DNA of 64,000 nt from the NCBI RefSeq assembly GCF_923868895.1, contig NZ_OV350343.1, positions 1,240,001 to 1,304,000 on the forward strand, given 5' to 3'. Position 1 is the stretch's first letter. Every line of letters begins with the position of its first letter. The position numbers and the translations under genes were made by a program. The DNA is from Halomonas sp. TD01 (GTDB lineage: Bacteria > Pseudomonadota > Gammaproteobacteria > Pseudomonadales > Halomonadaceae). Of this stretch, positions 55,242 through 63,479 are shown one piece after another. The notes under the pieces were generated by a model. It made no database searches. It was not told the origin of the DNA and was given only the letters and a program-made list of their open reading frames with translations.

Positions 55242-57066
55242 CCACGCCGACACTTCGTCGAACGGTATGTTGCAGATAATTATCGACGACCTGCGCCCCT
55301 ATGACGGGCGTTTGGAGATGACGCTGCACATTGCGTTGCTATGCGGACTGACGGCGGTTGTTGCAATGGCCCTGCAGGTGCCTCTGGCGCTGCTCTCGTG
55401 TTATCTGATCTTCCTGATGTACCGAGACAATGCGGGCGAGAACATTGGGATTGGCGTCGGCCTGATCCTTGCGGCGACAGTCCTCATCGCTTTAAGTATC
55501 CTCCTCATGATGTTCGTCGCCGATGCGCCTGCACTGCGGCTGGCGATGATGGGAGCGGTTACCTTTGGCTTCATGTGGCTGGCACGGGCTAGCAAGCTGG
55601 GTGAACCCGCCGGTCTGCTGGGTTTCATCATCGTGTTTATCCTGACGTTCTACGATTACATCTCCATGCCGGAATTGGTGCTGCGTGGCCTGGCCTGGGT
55701 GTGGATGGTGGTCTTTGTGCCGATGGTACTGCTAGTCGCCCTCAACGTGTTTTTCGGCCGCAGCCCACTGCGCCTAGTGCGCGAGCGGGTGCGTGATCGA
55801 CTGCGCGAGTCTGCGCGCCTTGCTGAAGGTGGTGATCCTGCTCCAACCGACCGGTTGCTACAGGAAGGCAATGAGGCGGCCGAAAAGCATGCTGGTATGG
55901 CGCGTCTGCTTGCTCTGGCATCGAAAGAGGAGCACGACCGGCTCGTAGCGGAGCTCGCGGCGAGCTTCGATTTGCTCGCTACAGCACAGGCGGCTACAGC
56001 AGCAGGTCGACCCGAACCCGACATGGCGCCCTTGCTGCGCCGGATGGCCGGGGGTTCGGCGCCGCCCCTGCCCGCGGGTACTGGCCCGGTCGCCGATGCT
56101 GCCCGTGCCTTTGTTGCCGCCCGCAACGCCGCTAGCGTAACTACCCCCGCGAGATCCGAGGCCGAAAGCTCGTTTCTGAAACCGGATGCTTTTGAGAATC
56201 CTGCTTACACCCAGTTTGCGCTCAAGGTGCTGCTTGCTGTCTTTCTGACCTATGCCTTGTACACCAGCATCGGTCTGTTCGAGATCCATACGGCGATGGT
56301 CACTTGTTTCGTCGTCGCACTCGGCACCTCTGGCGAAACCTTCCACAAAAGTACCCTGCGGGTCATTGGCTGTCTGATAGGGGCGGCGATGGGGGCGTTC
56401 GCCGTTATCTTCGTGATGCCGCACCTTAATGACCCTGGACACCTTTTCCTGCTTATCGCCACGGGCAGCCTGATCGCTGGCTGGGTAGCGACAGGGTCGT
56501 ACCGCGTGCAGTATGCAGGCTTTCAAATGGCACTCGCCTTTTTCATCTGCGTGCTGCCAGGATCACCGCTGGAATTCGGACCGAACTATGATCTCTCAGA
56601 CGCGGGCTATCGAGTGCTCGGCATTCTCGTGGGCATCGGCATCATGGGGCTCGTGTTCTCCTTGATCTGGCCGGAGAGTGCGAACGATATCCGCGATAGC
56701 GAGACTGACGCCGCGCTCGCGGTAATGACCGAGGTGCTACGCGGCGAGGATCGTCTTGATGATATGTACCGCCATATTGGTGCTGCGCGCCACGCCGAGG
56801 AGGTCATGACGTTCGAGTGGCTTGGGTCTGCTACTGACCGGCAAACAGCCGGCGCCAAGCGACTCGCTGCCACCGAGCAGCTAGCGCGGCTGCTGCCGCT
56901 CATGAGTGGGAAGAATGCAGGCCTCCTTGCCGCTGCTCTAGAGACATCAACTGAGCACCAACCGGCTGGTTCCTATACAGCCAACGGTACCAGTGACGCC
57001 ATATACGACCGCGCACGAGTTCTGGTCGGGATACTGACAGGGGAAGGGAAAGTGAATGAGAGTTGA
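55234..57066 (+). CDS. FUSC-family efflux transporter (AaeB-like)
   Basis: Inner-membrane component of the pump, 610 aa, of the fusaric acid resistance family. Two helix blocks (about residues 30-180 and 330-480) are separated by a cytoplasmic region rich in Arg, Ala and Glu. Such proteins, paired with HlyD-type adaptors, export aromatic carboxylic acids or similar compounds; this one's substrate is unknown. ATG 55234 overlaps the adaptor stop, and the gene overlaps the outer-membrane factor by 11 bases. Third base choice is markedly G/C rich relative to genes left of 53.4 kb, fitting recent transfer. Confidence 0.87.
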   Translation: MSSHADTSSNGMLQIIIDDLRPYDGRLEMTLHIALLCGLTAVVAMALQVPLALLSCYLIFLMYRDNAGENIGIGVGLILAATVLIALSILLMMFVADAPALRLAMMGAVTFGFMWLARASKLGEPAGLLGFIIVFILTFYDYISMPELVLRGLAWVWMVVFVPMVLLVALNVFFGRSPLRLVRERVRDRLRESARLAEGGDPAPTDRLLQEGNEAAEKHAGMARLLALASKEEHDRLVAELAASFDLLATAQAATAAGRPEPDMAPLLRRMAGGSAPPLPAGTGPVADAARAFVAARNAASVTTPARSEAESSFLKPDAFENPAYTQFALKVLLAVFLTYALYTSIGLFEIHTAMVTCFVVALGTSGETFHKSTLRVIGCLIGAAMGAFAVIFVMPHLNDPGHLFLLIATGSLIAGWVATGSYRVQYAGFQMALAFFICVLPGSPLEFGPNYDLSDAGYRVLGILVGIGIMGLVFSLIWPESANDIRDSETDAALAVMTEVLRGEDRLDDMYRHIGAARHAEEVMTFEWLGSATDRQTAGAKRLAATEQLARLLPLMSGKNAGLLAAALETSTEHQPAGSYTANGTSDAIYDRARVLVGILTGEGKVNES

Positions 57067-58597
57067 GCTTCATCGAATCGCACTTGTCACGCTTTGTGCT
57101 GGGTTAGTGGGCTGCGCGCAACAGACGATCCACCCGACCTCGCCCGACGCCTCGACACCCCTGGGTTCGTCGCAAACGGCAACCGGCGCCATGGATTTTT
57201 CTCTACCTGCCGATCTGTCGTTGGCAGAAGACCAGGCCTCTACCTTCATCGGTCAGCAGCTTCCGACTGAACCGTCGGTCGCTATCGATCCGGAGCGGAT
57301 TTACACTCTACCGGAGTTGATCGACATCGCGCAGCGCACCAAGCCGGCGACCCGTGCTGCTTGGCTGCGCGCCCGTGAAGCCGCACTCGCAGTGAATGTC
57401 GTTGAAGCTTCCTACTTGCCACAGTTGTCAGCCAATGTGCTAGCGGGTTATGAAACCGTGTCACGTCCCGAACAGGCAATTCCGGAACTCGGAATCGGAA
57501 CAGGGCGATTGACAGCGACCGGATACCAAGTAATACCCCATCTTGCCGTAGAGTGGCTGCTGTTCGATTTTGGTGCGCGAGACGCCGCTCTGGAAATTGC
57601 AGAACAGGCTGCTATCGGCGGCAATATCGCTTTCCACGGCGTCCACCAAAGGGTCATCTTCGAAGTCAGCGAGGCCTACTTTCAGTATTCCGCAGCACGC
57701 GCGGAAACACGCATCGACCAAGAACGGGTGGAGGATGCCAAAACCCTACGCAGAGTTGCTGAAGGCAGACTTCGAGAAGGCTTGGCGATTCGGGCAGAAG
57801 TCGCTCAGGCACGACAGATCGAGGCCCGAGCCCAGTTCGATCTGACGCTGGCCGAAAGTCGAGAAGAAAAAATTCGGATGGCGCTGATGCACGCCATGGG
57901 CTTATCGCCAGCAACCACAATGCGGGTAGCGGAGCTCTCTGATAGGCAGTTGCCGGAAGAGGTACCTATGCCGCTTGACGAACTGATCGAAACCTCGCTG
58001 GCCCAGCGGCCTGATATTCAGGCTGCTTTGGCTCGGGTGCGAGCCGCCCGGTCGGAAGTGGATCTGGTGGCTGCAGCATCGAGACCCAAGATCGCGGCAG
58101 TGGCAGAAGTTGGAAGGGCAATCGGCGGCGTTAGCCTCCGCGATAGTCGCTTCGGCGGAAGTGCCTCGATGAATAGAACACTTGATGAGGCTATAGCTGG
58201 CGTTGTGTTTACCATGCCCCTTTTCGATGGGGGGCTGCGCCAGACCCAGGAGCGGCAAGCGCGTATGCAGGCCGAGGCGGCTAAACAAGATCTCCTTGAG
58301 ATCCGCAATTTGGCCGCACAGGAAATTGTAGAAGCCTACAGTTTGCTGCACAGCAGCTTAGCGGCCTACACGGCCTCCGGCCCACTGCTCGAAGCTGGGC
58401 AAGAAACCTATGAGACGGCCCTAGGACTTTACGAAAATGGTCTCGCGACGCTGGCTGAGGTCAGTCAGTCTAAAATCGGGCTAAACGACGTCCGTTTGCT
58501 CCGTGAGCAAGCCTTTGCTGATACTTTCGCTGCTGCGACCGGCCTCGCCTTCGCGACTGGCCGTCTCACCAACCGCGATGTGCCAGCCCAATTGTGA
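57056..58597 (+). CDS. NodT/TolC-type outer-membrane efflux lipoprotein
   Basis: Outer-membrane channel of the tripartite pump, 513 aa. The signal peptide ends in the lipobox LVGC (Cys 20), so it is lipid-anchored. Two OEP domains follow, recognisable by LPELIDIAQRTKPATRAAWL, VEWLLFDFGARDA, YFQYSAARAETRIDQE, RPDIQAALARVRAARSEV, and MPLFDGGLRQTQERQARMQAE, each with a long alpha-helical part typical of TolC-fold proteins. It overlaps the FUSC stop by 11 bases, which completes a four-gene operon. No terminator is obvious in the 100 bp behind it. Confidence 0.9.
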   Translation: MRVELHRIALVTLCAGLVGCAQQTIHPTSPDASTPLGSSQTATGAMDFSLPADLSLAEDQASTFIGQQLPTEPSVAIDPERIYTLPELIDIAQRTKPATRAAWLRAREAALAVNVVEASYLPQLSANVLAGYETVSRPEQAIPELGIGTGRLTATGYQVIPHLAVEWLLFDFGARDAALEIAEQAAIGGNIAFHGVHQRVIFEVSEAYFQYSAARAETRIDQERVEDAKTLRRVAEGRLREGLAIRAEVAQARQIEARAQFDLTLAESREEKIRMALMHAMGLSPATTMRVAELSDRQLPEEVPMPLDELIETSLAQRPDIQAALARVRAARSEVDLVAAASRPKIAAVAEVGRAIGGVSLRDSRFGGSASMNRTLDEAIAGVVFTMPLFDGGLRQTQERQARMQAEAAKQDLLEIRNLAAQEIVEAYSLLHSSLAAYTASGPLLEAGQETYETALGLYENGLATLAEVSQSKIGLNDVRLLREQAFADTFAAATGLAFATGRLTNRDVPAQL

Positions 58598-58700
58598 TGT
58601 TGGGAACGACGTGTGGATCAGCACTCTGGACTAAAGTGTTGATATAAATGCGGGCACACTGTGCCTAGCTGCACCATTAACAAGCATTGGAGTGCATGAG

Positions 58701-59675
58701 ATGAAGCAGCTTTTGTGGGTAACAACAGTTGTATTCCTGGCCGCCTGTAGCGGGGAACCTGAGCCGGAACCGACAACGGAGGTCGAGATCTCTGGTGAGG
58801 CGCATTACATGGAGCGGATTATGATGCCGCCCGACTCGGTTCTCGAGATCGCACTGGTTGATGAGGTTAGCGGTGACCGCTTGGTTGTCGAGCGAATGGA
58901 AGATGTGGGGGCGCCGCCTTATCCTTTTGACTTGCGCATCGATCAAGACCTGATGAGCTCCGATAATCAATATCTGCTGCAGTTGACCCTATACTTGCCC
59001 GATGCTACTCCGCGATTTGCAGCTGAGGTGCCGGTTTCATCGAATCAGACCAACGTATCGGAGATAAGACTGATCGGCGTCGATTCCAGTGCACAGGGCA
59101 TGGGCTCAGAAACGTTGGCCGTCGAATGGCACTCTTTCCAGTGCGGTGATATTGCTGTGGACGCAAACTTTGAGATGGGCGATCAAGCCACCCTGTCCTT
59201 GCCCTGGGGCAAAGCCGAGCTGCCTTTGGTGCCCGCTGCATCAGGGGCTCGATATGACGACGGTGAAATTGAGTTTTGGACCCGAGGTACCGATCAGGCC
59301 CGCTTGACCATTGCCGATGATGACAGTGTCGAATGCTCGCTGCGCGACAGCGTTTCTCCTTGGACCCAGGCGATGCTCGACGGGGTTGATTTCAGGGCCG
59401 TGGGTAACGAGCCGGGCTGGCACGTCGAAGTCATAGAGGAAGAAGGAGTAATGTTCCTGACACTTGACCATGGCGCCAATCGCCACGTTTTCGAGGATGT
59501 CGAGGTGTTGGCCGACCAGGCAGGCTACCATGCTGAATCCTCGGGTCACGAAGTGAAGGTCACGCTTGCCTCGGAGCCTTGCCAGGACAGCATGGTGGGG
59601 TGGACGTTCCCACTCACGGTCAGCCTTGATCGCAACGAGCAGACACTGCAGGCCTGCGGACGCTTTCTGCGCTGA
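58701..59675 (+). CDS. Three-domain lipoprotein: YbaY, MliC and COG3650-like
   Basis: A 324-aa envelope lipoprotein with lipobox FLAAC (Cys 16). Residues ~27-128 are a YbaY-type beta domain (SVLEIALVDEVSGDR, PFDLRIDQ). Residues ~142-215 match MliC, the C-type lysozyme inhibitor: VEWHSFQCGD, ASGARYDDGEIEFWTRG, with a Cys148-Cys212 pair that should form its disulfide and the Ser and Arg/Lys used to block lysozyme. Residues ~225-324 resemble the COG3650 domain (DFRAVGNEPGWHVEV) with a second Cys pair (294, 318). Fusion of all three in one chain suggests protection against host or predator lysozyme or a general envelope-stress role. GGAG eight bases before ATG 58701 decides the start. Confidence 0.82.
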   Translation: MKQLLWVTTVVFLAACSGEPEPEPTTEVEISGEAHYMERIMMPPDSVLEIALVDEVSGDRLVVERMEDVGAPPYPFDLRIDQDLMSSDNQYLLQLTLYLPDATPRFAAEVPVSSNQTNVSEIRLIGVDSSAQGMGSETLAVEWHSFQCGDIAVDANFEMGDQATLSLPWGKAELPLVPAASGARYDDGEIEFWTRGTDQARLTIADDDSVECSLRDSVSPWTQAMLDGVDFRAVGNEPGWHVEVIEEEGVMFLTLDHGANRHVFEDVEVLADQAGYHAESSGHEVKVTLASEPCQDSMVGWTFPLTVSLDRNEQTLQACGRFLR

Positions 59676-59789
59676 GCTCCCAGAGGAGGCCGTAGCCACG
59701 GGTATTTATTGAGCCCCGATTTTGTCGAGGCCGTGTCCGGCGGCAGAATCGGGCCCCTTTGGCGAGTTTTTTAAGAACGGGGGAACTGC

Positions 59790-61730
59790 ATGCTCAACGT
59801 TTCTTCTTTGCCAATTGCCTTGATAAGCGCCAGATTTTGGGCGCTTCCAGCCGCTGCACTTTTCGCCTCTGTAAGTACTACCACGCATGCGCAAGATGGG
59901 GGAACAGCAGAGGGCGGAACCCTGCGATCTTTCGAGCAGGTGAGCGAGCGGGCTATCGGTAGTGTCTTCGAGTTCATCGAGCCGGTGACGGAACGTGGTA
60001 TCGAAGGTGCCTTTGCTTTCCTCGACGCGCAGCAATGGGTGTTTATTCTGCTCGCGCTTGCCATTGGGTACCCACTCGGGCGACTCAAACTCGGCCCCAT
60101 TTCTCTTGGTTCAACCGCCAGCACGCTGCTTGTCGCCGTCGTAATCTCGATGACTGCGCAAATCGCTTTTAGCATGACTTATGCGATCCCAGGTATTGTT
60201 GCGACCATCTTCCTGTCGCTCTTCATGTATGCGCTGGGGCTCGGGGTCGGGCCAAAATTCTTTGCAGGTCTAAAATCCGGTGGCTTAGCGGCGATTGTCT
60301 GTGGGGTGATCATCTGGGCGTTGAACTGGGTGATTTGCGTCGGTGGCGCACATCTCGTCGGGCTAGAATCCGGCTTCGCAGCGGGTCTGATCTCGGGCAG
60401 CTACACCATCACCGCCGTCCTTGGGGTCGCGGAATCTGCCGTGCAAAGCGGCTCGGCAGCGGTGCCGCCGGGCATGACCGCCGATGAGATTGGGGCCAAC
60501 ATGGCGGCGGGCTATGCCGTTAGCTACATCCTGTCGAGCATCGGAATCATCCTGCTTATGCGCTACCTGCCCGCGATGTTTGGGCACGACCCTGTCTCAG
60601 ATGCTAAAAAGGCCGAAGACGCCTTTGCTGGTTCCGGCACCCATCCTCTTCCGGGCACACCGCATGCGTTCTTGCTCGGCTACATGCCGTTCGACATCCG
60701 CGCCTACAAGGTTGAGAACGAGAACCTAATCGGAAAGAGCGTCAATGAACTTTTCGAGGCCCATCCGCAGGCGCCTATCCTGCGTGTGGAGCGCGACGGT
60801 GAGGCTATCGATGCGCTCGATAACCCGACAATTCGTAAAGGCGACATCGTGACTGTGCGCGCAGATGTGCATGACATGATCCTGCACGGCAACGAGGTCG
60901 GCCCGGAGGTCGACGATCCGGTTGCTCGCGATATAACCATCGAGTCTGCAGATATCGCGGTATCGTCTTCCGAGATCGCAGGCAAGACCGTTGAGGAGCT
61001 TGCGAAGTCTTCGCTCGCCTACGGTCTTAGGCTGATTGCGGTTTTCCGGGCGGGACAAGAGATTCCAATCGGGCCGCAAACCGATATCCGCGTAGGTGAC
61101 GTAGTGCGATTGACCGGGCCGGACAGTTGTATCGAGCGGGCGGGCAAAGCCCTGGGCAGCAAAGTCATTACTGAACAGACTCTGGCGACGACCGAAGTCA
61201 TGTATATGGCGATCGCCATGGTGGTCGGCTTCATTGCAGGGACGCTGAGTGTCACGATTGCGGGCATTCCCTTCGCACTTGGTACCTCGGCCGGCTGCCT
61301 GCTTGCCGGTATCATGGTTGCATATTTGCGCAGCCGTAACCCGCAATTCGGCGGGCCGGTATCTGAAGGTGCGCGCAGTTTTCTGCAGGATATCGGCCTT
61401 AATGTGTTCGTCGCTGTGCTGGGTGCGAATACCGGGCCGAAAATAATTTCGGCGCTAGGCGGGGACACTGTCATTTGGCTCGCTCTGATAGGTACCACAG
61501 CGGCCCTTCTACCGGTAGTCGTGGCCTTTTTCGTTGCTGACAAATTCTTCAAACTGAACTCTGTGATTAACGCGGGCGCATGCGCGGGCGGGCGTAATTC
61601 GACGCCGAGCCTGAATGCAGTGCTTGAACAGTCTAAAAGTCAGGTGGCTGCGGTGCCTTACCCAGTATCCTACGCCATAACGACCGTGCTTGCCCTTGTC
61701 GGCGGCTACATCGCGCAGATCTTGTCTTGA
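59790..61730 (+). CDS. AspT/AAE-family amino acid antiporter
   Basis: A 646-aa inner-membrane exchanger of the aspartate:alanine exchanger family. It has two blocks of helices (about residues 75-270 and 470-645) flanking two cytoplasmic TrkA-C/RCK-type domains (about 293-455, FDIRAYKVENENLIGKSV, VRADVHDM, RVGDVVRLTG). The helices carry family motifs GVGPKFFAGLKSGG, SGSYTITAVLGVAES and GGRNSTPSLNAVLEQSKS. Unusually, the N-terminus has its own signal-like segment (residues 12-34, ending TTHAQDGG) and a ~40-residue polar helix before the first core helix. As a glutamate decarboxylase follows 165 bp on, glutamate/GABA exchange is the likeliest job, by inference. A hairpin (61736-61761) lies behind it. 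Confidence 0.85.
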   Translation: MLNVSSLPIALISARFWALPAAALFASVSTTTHAQDGGTAEGGTLRSFEQVSERAIGSVFEFIEPVTERGIEGAFAFLDAQQWVFILLALAIGYPLGRLKLGPISLGSTASTLLVAVVISMTAQIAFSMTYAIPGIVATIFLSLFMYALGLGVGPKFFAGLKSGGLAAIVCGVIIWALNWVICVGGAHLVGLESGFAAGLISGSYTITAVLGVAESAVQSGSAAVPPGMTADEIGANMAAGYAVSYILSSIGIILLMRYLPAMFGHDPVSDAKKAEDAFAGSGTHPLPGTPHAFLLGYMPFDIRAYKVENENLIGKSVNELFEAHPQAPILRVERDGEAIDALDNPTIRKGDIVTVRADVHDMILHGNEVGPEVDDPVARDITIESADIAVSSSEIAGKTVEELAKSSLAYGLRLIAVFRAGQEIPIGPQTDIRVGDVVRLTGPDSCIERAGKALGSKVITEQTLATTEVMYMAIAMVVGFIAGTLSVTIAGIPFALGTSAGCLLAGIMVAYLRSRNPQFGGPVSEGARSFLQDIGLNVFVAVLGANTGPKIISALGGDTVIWLALIGTTAALLPVVVAFFVADKFFKLNSVINAGACAGGRNSTPSLNAVLEQSKSQVAAVPYPVSYAITTVLALVGGYIAQILS

Positions 61731-61895
61731 CGTGCCAGGGAGCAGAGGCTGGCGCTCCCTGCATTATTGCACTTGGCGAACTCTATCACCTGTCGGGCAA
61801 TTAAGCCGACACCCTGGAAAAGGCAAAAGCTGCATGACCCAGCCTGCGCCGGGCGGTTCCGGAGCGTGGCCTCTACCACAGATTGGAGATAAGCA

Positions 61896-63275
61896 ATGAC
61901 AAATCGTTCTCACAGCATGGATGATGAAATCTACGGATCTAGCACGTTGGCGAAGCCGCTACCCAAATCCGGGTTCCCCGACGATGAGCAATCGCCGCGC
62001 TGGGTCTGCGCTGCCGTGCGCGACGAATTGATGCTGGACGGTAATGCACGCCAGAACCTCGCAACCTTCTGCCAGACCTGGGAAGAACCAGAAGTGCACG
62101 AGCTGATGGATGCATGCATCGACAAGAACATGATCGACAAGGATGAATATCCGCAGACTGCTGAGATTGAGGCACGTTGCGTCCACATGCTGGCTGATCT
62201 CTGGAACGCGCCCGAAGGGCCGGCAACGGGCTGTTCGACGACAGGCTCGAGCGAGGCCGCTATGCTGGGTGGGCTGGCCATGAAACGCCGCTGGGAGGCC
62301 AAACGCCGCGCGGATGGCAAGCCAACCGATAAGCCTAATCTCGTGACGGGTCCTGTGCAGGTCTGCTGGCACAAATTCACCCGCTACTGGGATATCGAGC
62401 ATCGCGAGATTCCTATGGAGCAGGGGCGGTTGCTGATGACCCCCGAGGAAGCTCTGAAATACTGCGACGAGAACACGATCGGCGTGGTTCCGACCCTCGG
62501 TGTGACCTTTACCGGTGAGTATGAGCCTGTAAAAGCCGTCAGCGACGCGCTCGATCAGTTGGAGCGCGATACCGGTCTTGATATCCCAATTCATGTGGAC
62601 GGTGCCAGCGGAGGATTTTTAGCACCATTCTGCGCAACGGAACTGGAATGGGACTTTCGCCTTCCGCGGGTGCGCTCGATCAACGCGTCAGGCCACAAGT
62701 TCGGCCTCGCGCCACTCGGTGTTGGATGGGTACTGTGGCGCCAGGAAAGCGATCTGCCTGAGGAAATGATCTTTTGGGTCAATTATCTGGGCGGCAACAT
62801 GAAGGACATTGCCCTTAATTTCTCGCGGCCTGGCGGGCAGATTGTTTGCCAATACTACAACTTTGTCCGGCTCGGCCGCGAGGGCTACGAAAAGGTGCAC
62901 GGGGCCTGTTATGACAGCGCGGCGTTCCTCGCCGCCGAGATCGCCGCATTGGGTCCGTTCGAGATCGTTTTCGACGGGGAACGCAGCCGCGGCATCCCAG
63001 CGGTGTCATGGAAGCTGAAGGACGGCAGTGATCCAGGCTTCACGCTTTTTGATCTTGCCGACCGTTTGCGGGTGCGTGGCTGGCAGGTGCCGGCTTACAC
63101 ACTGCCCTCTAATTGCGAGGATCAGGCGATTCAGCGCATTCTTGTGCGCAACGGTGTCAGCGGGGATTTATGCGCGCTACTGATCGATGACATGAAAGCG
63201 GCATTGGCGCATATTTCGGCTCATCCCAAACAGGTGCCCCTTGCAGAAGAAGACGCCTCAGGGTTCCATCACTAA
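61896..63275 (+). CDS. gadB: Glutamate decarboxylase
   Basis: PLP enzyme that turns glutamate into GABA and CO2 while using a proton; in E. coli it is a hexamer for acid resistance. The 459-aa protein contains [15 protein letters not shown] near 116-130, HVDGASGGF with the PLP-nitrogen Asp 235, and [18 protein letters not shown] with the Schiff-base Lys 268; it closely follows the GadA/GadB pattern. The C-terminus ends SGFHH, and a C-terminal His is what locks the active site at neutral pH in E. coli. TTGGAGATAAGC is a fine ribosome site. Codon choice is GC-rich like its island neighbours. It probably works with the upstream antiporter. Confidence 0.95.
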   Translation: MTNRSHSMDDEIYGSSTLAKPLPKSGFPDDEQSPRWVCAAVRDELMLDGNARQNLATFCQTWEEPEVHELMDACIDKNMIDKDEYPQTAEIEARCVHMLADLWNAPEGPATGCSTTGSSEAAMLGGLAMKRRWEAKRRADGKPTDKPNLVTGPVQVCWHKFTRYWDIEHREIPMEQGRLLMTPEEALKYCDENTIGVVPTLGVTFTGEYEPVKAVSDALDQLERDTGLDIPIHVDGASGGFLAPFCATELEWDFRLPRVRSINASGHKFGLAPLGVGWVLWRQESDLPEEMIFWVNYLGGNMKDIALNFSRPGGQIVCQYYNFVRLGREGYEKVHGACYDSAAFLAAEIAALGPFEIVFDGERSRGIPAVSWKLKDGSDPGFTLFDLADRLRVRGWQVPAYTLPSNCEDQAIQRILVRNGVSGDLCALLIDDMKAALAHISAHPKQVPLAEEDASGFHH

Positions 63276-63279
63276 TGCA

Positions 63280-63306
63280 CCATTCTATAGCTCCCATTCT
63301 ATAGCT
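63280..63306. repeat. 13-bp direct repeat behind gadB
   Basis: ccattctatagct occurs at 63280-63292 and again at 63294-63306. The core ctatagct also occurs at 53564-53571, on the other side of the accessory island. The remaining bases up to 63479 show no gene and no clear terminator. An 8-base match may be coincidence. Confidence 0.6.
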
Positions 63307-63479
63307 TCGGAGCTTTGAGCTGCTGTCGAAACCTGCTAACGCTCGAATTTACTGTCTTTGAATGCGGATCGCGGGTTTCAACGGATCCGCTTCAGAGTGA
63401 GAAGGCAGGCGGAACGAGATTGCACAGTAGACCAACGCTTTATCGGGGGCGTGTCTTTAAAGTGTGCGGCCTCGATGGA

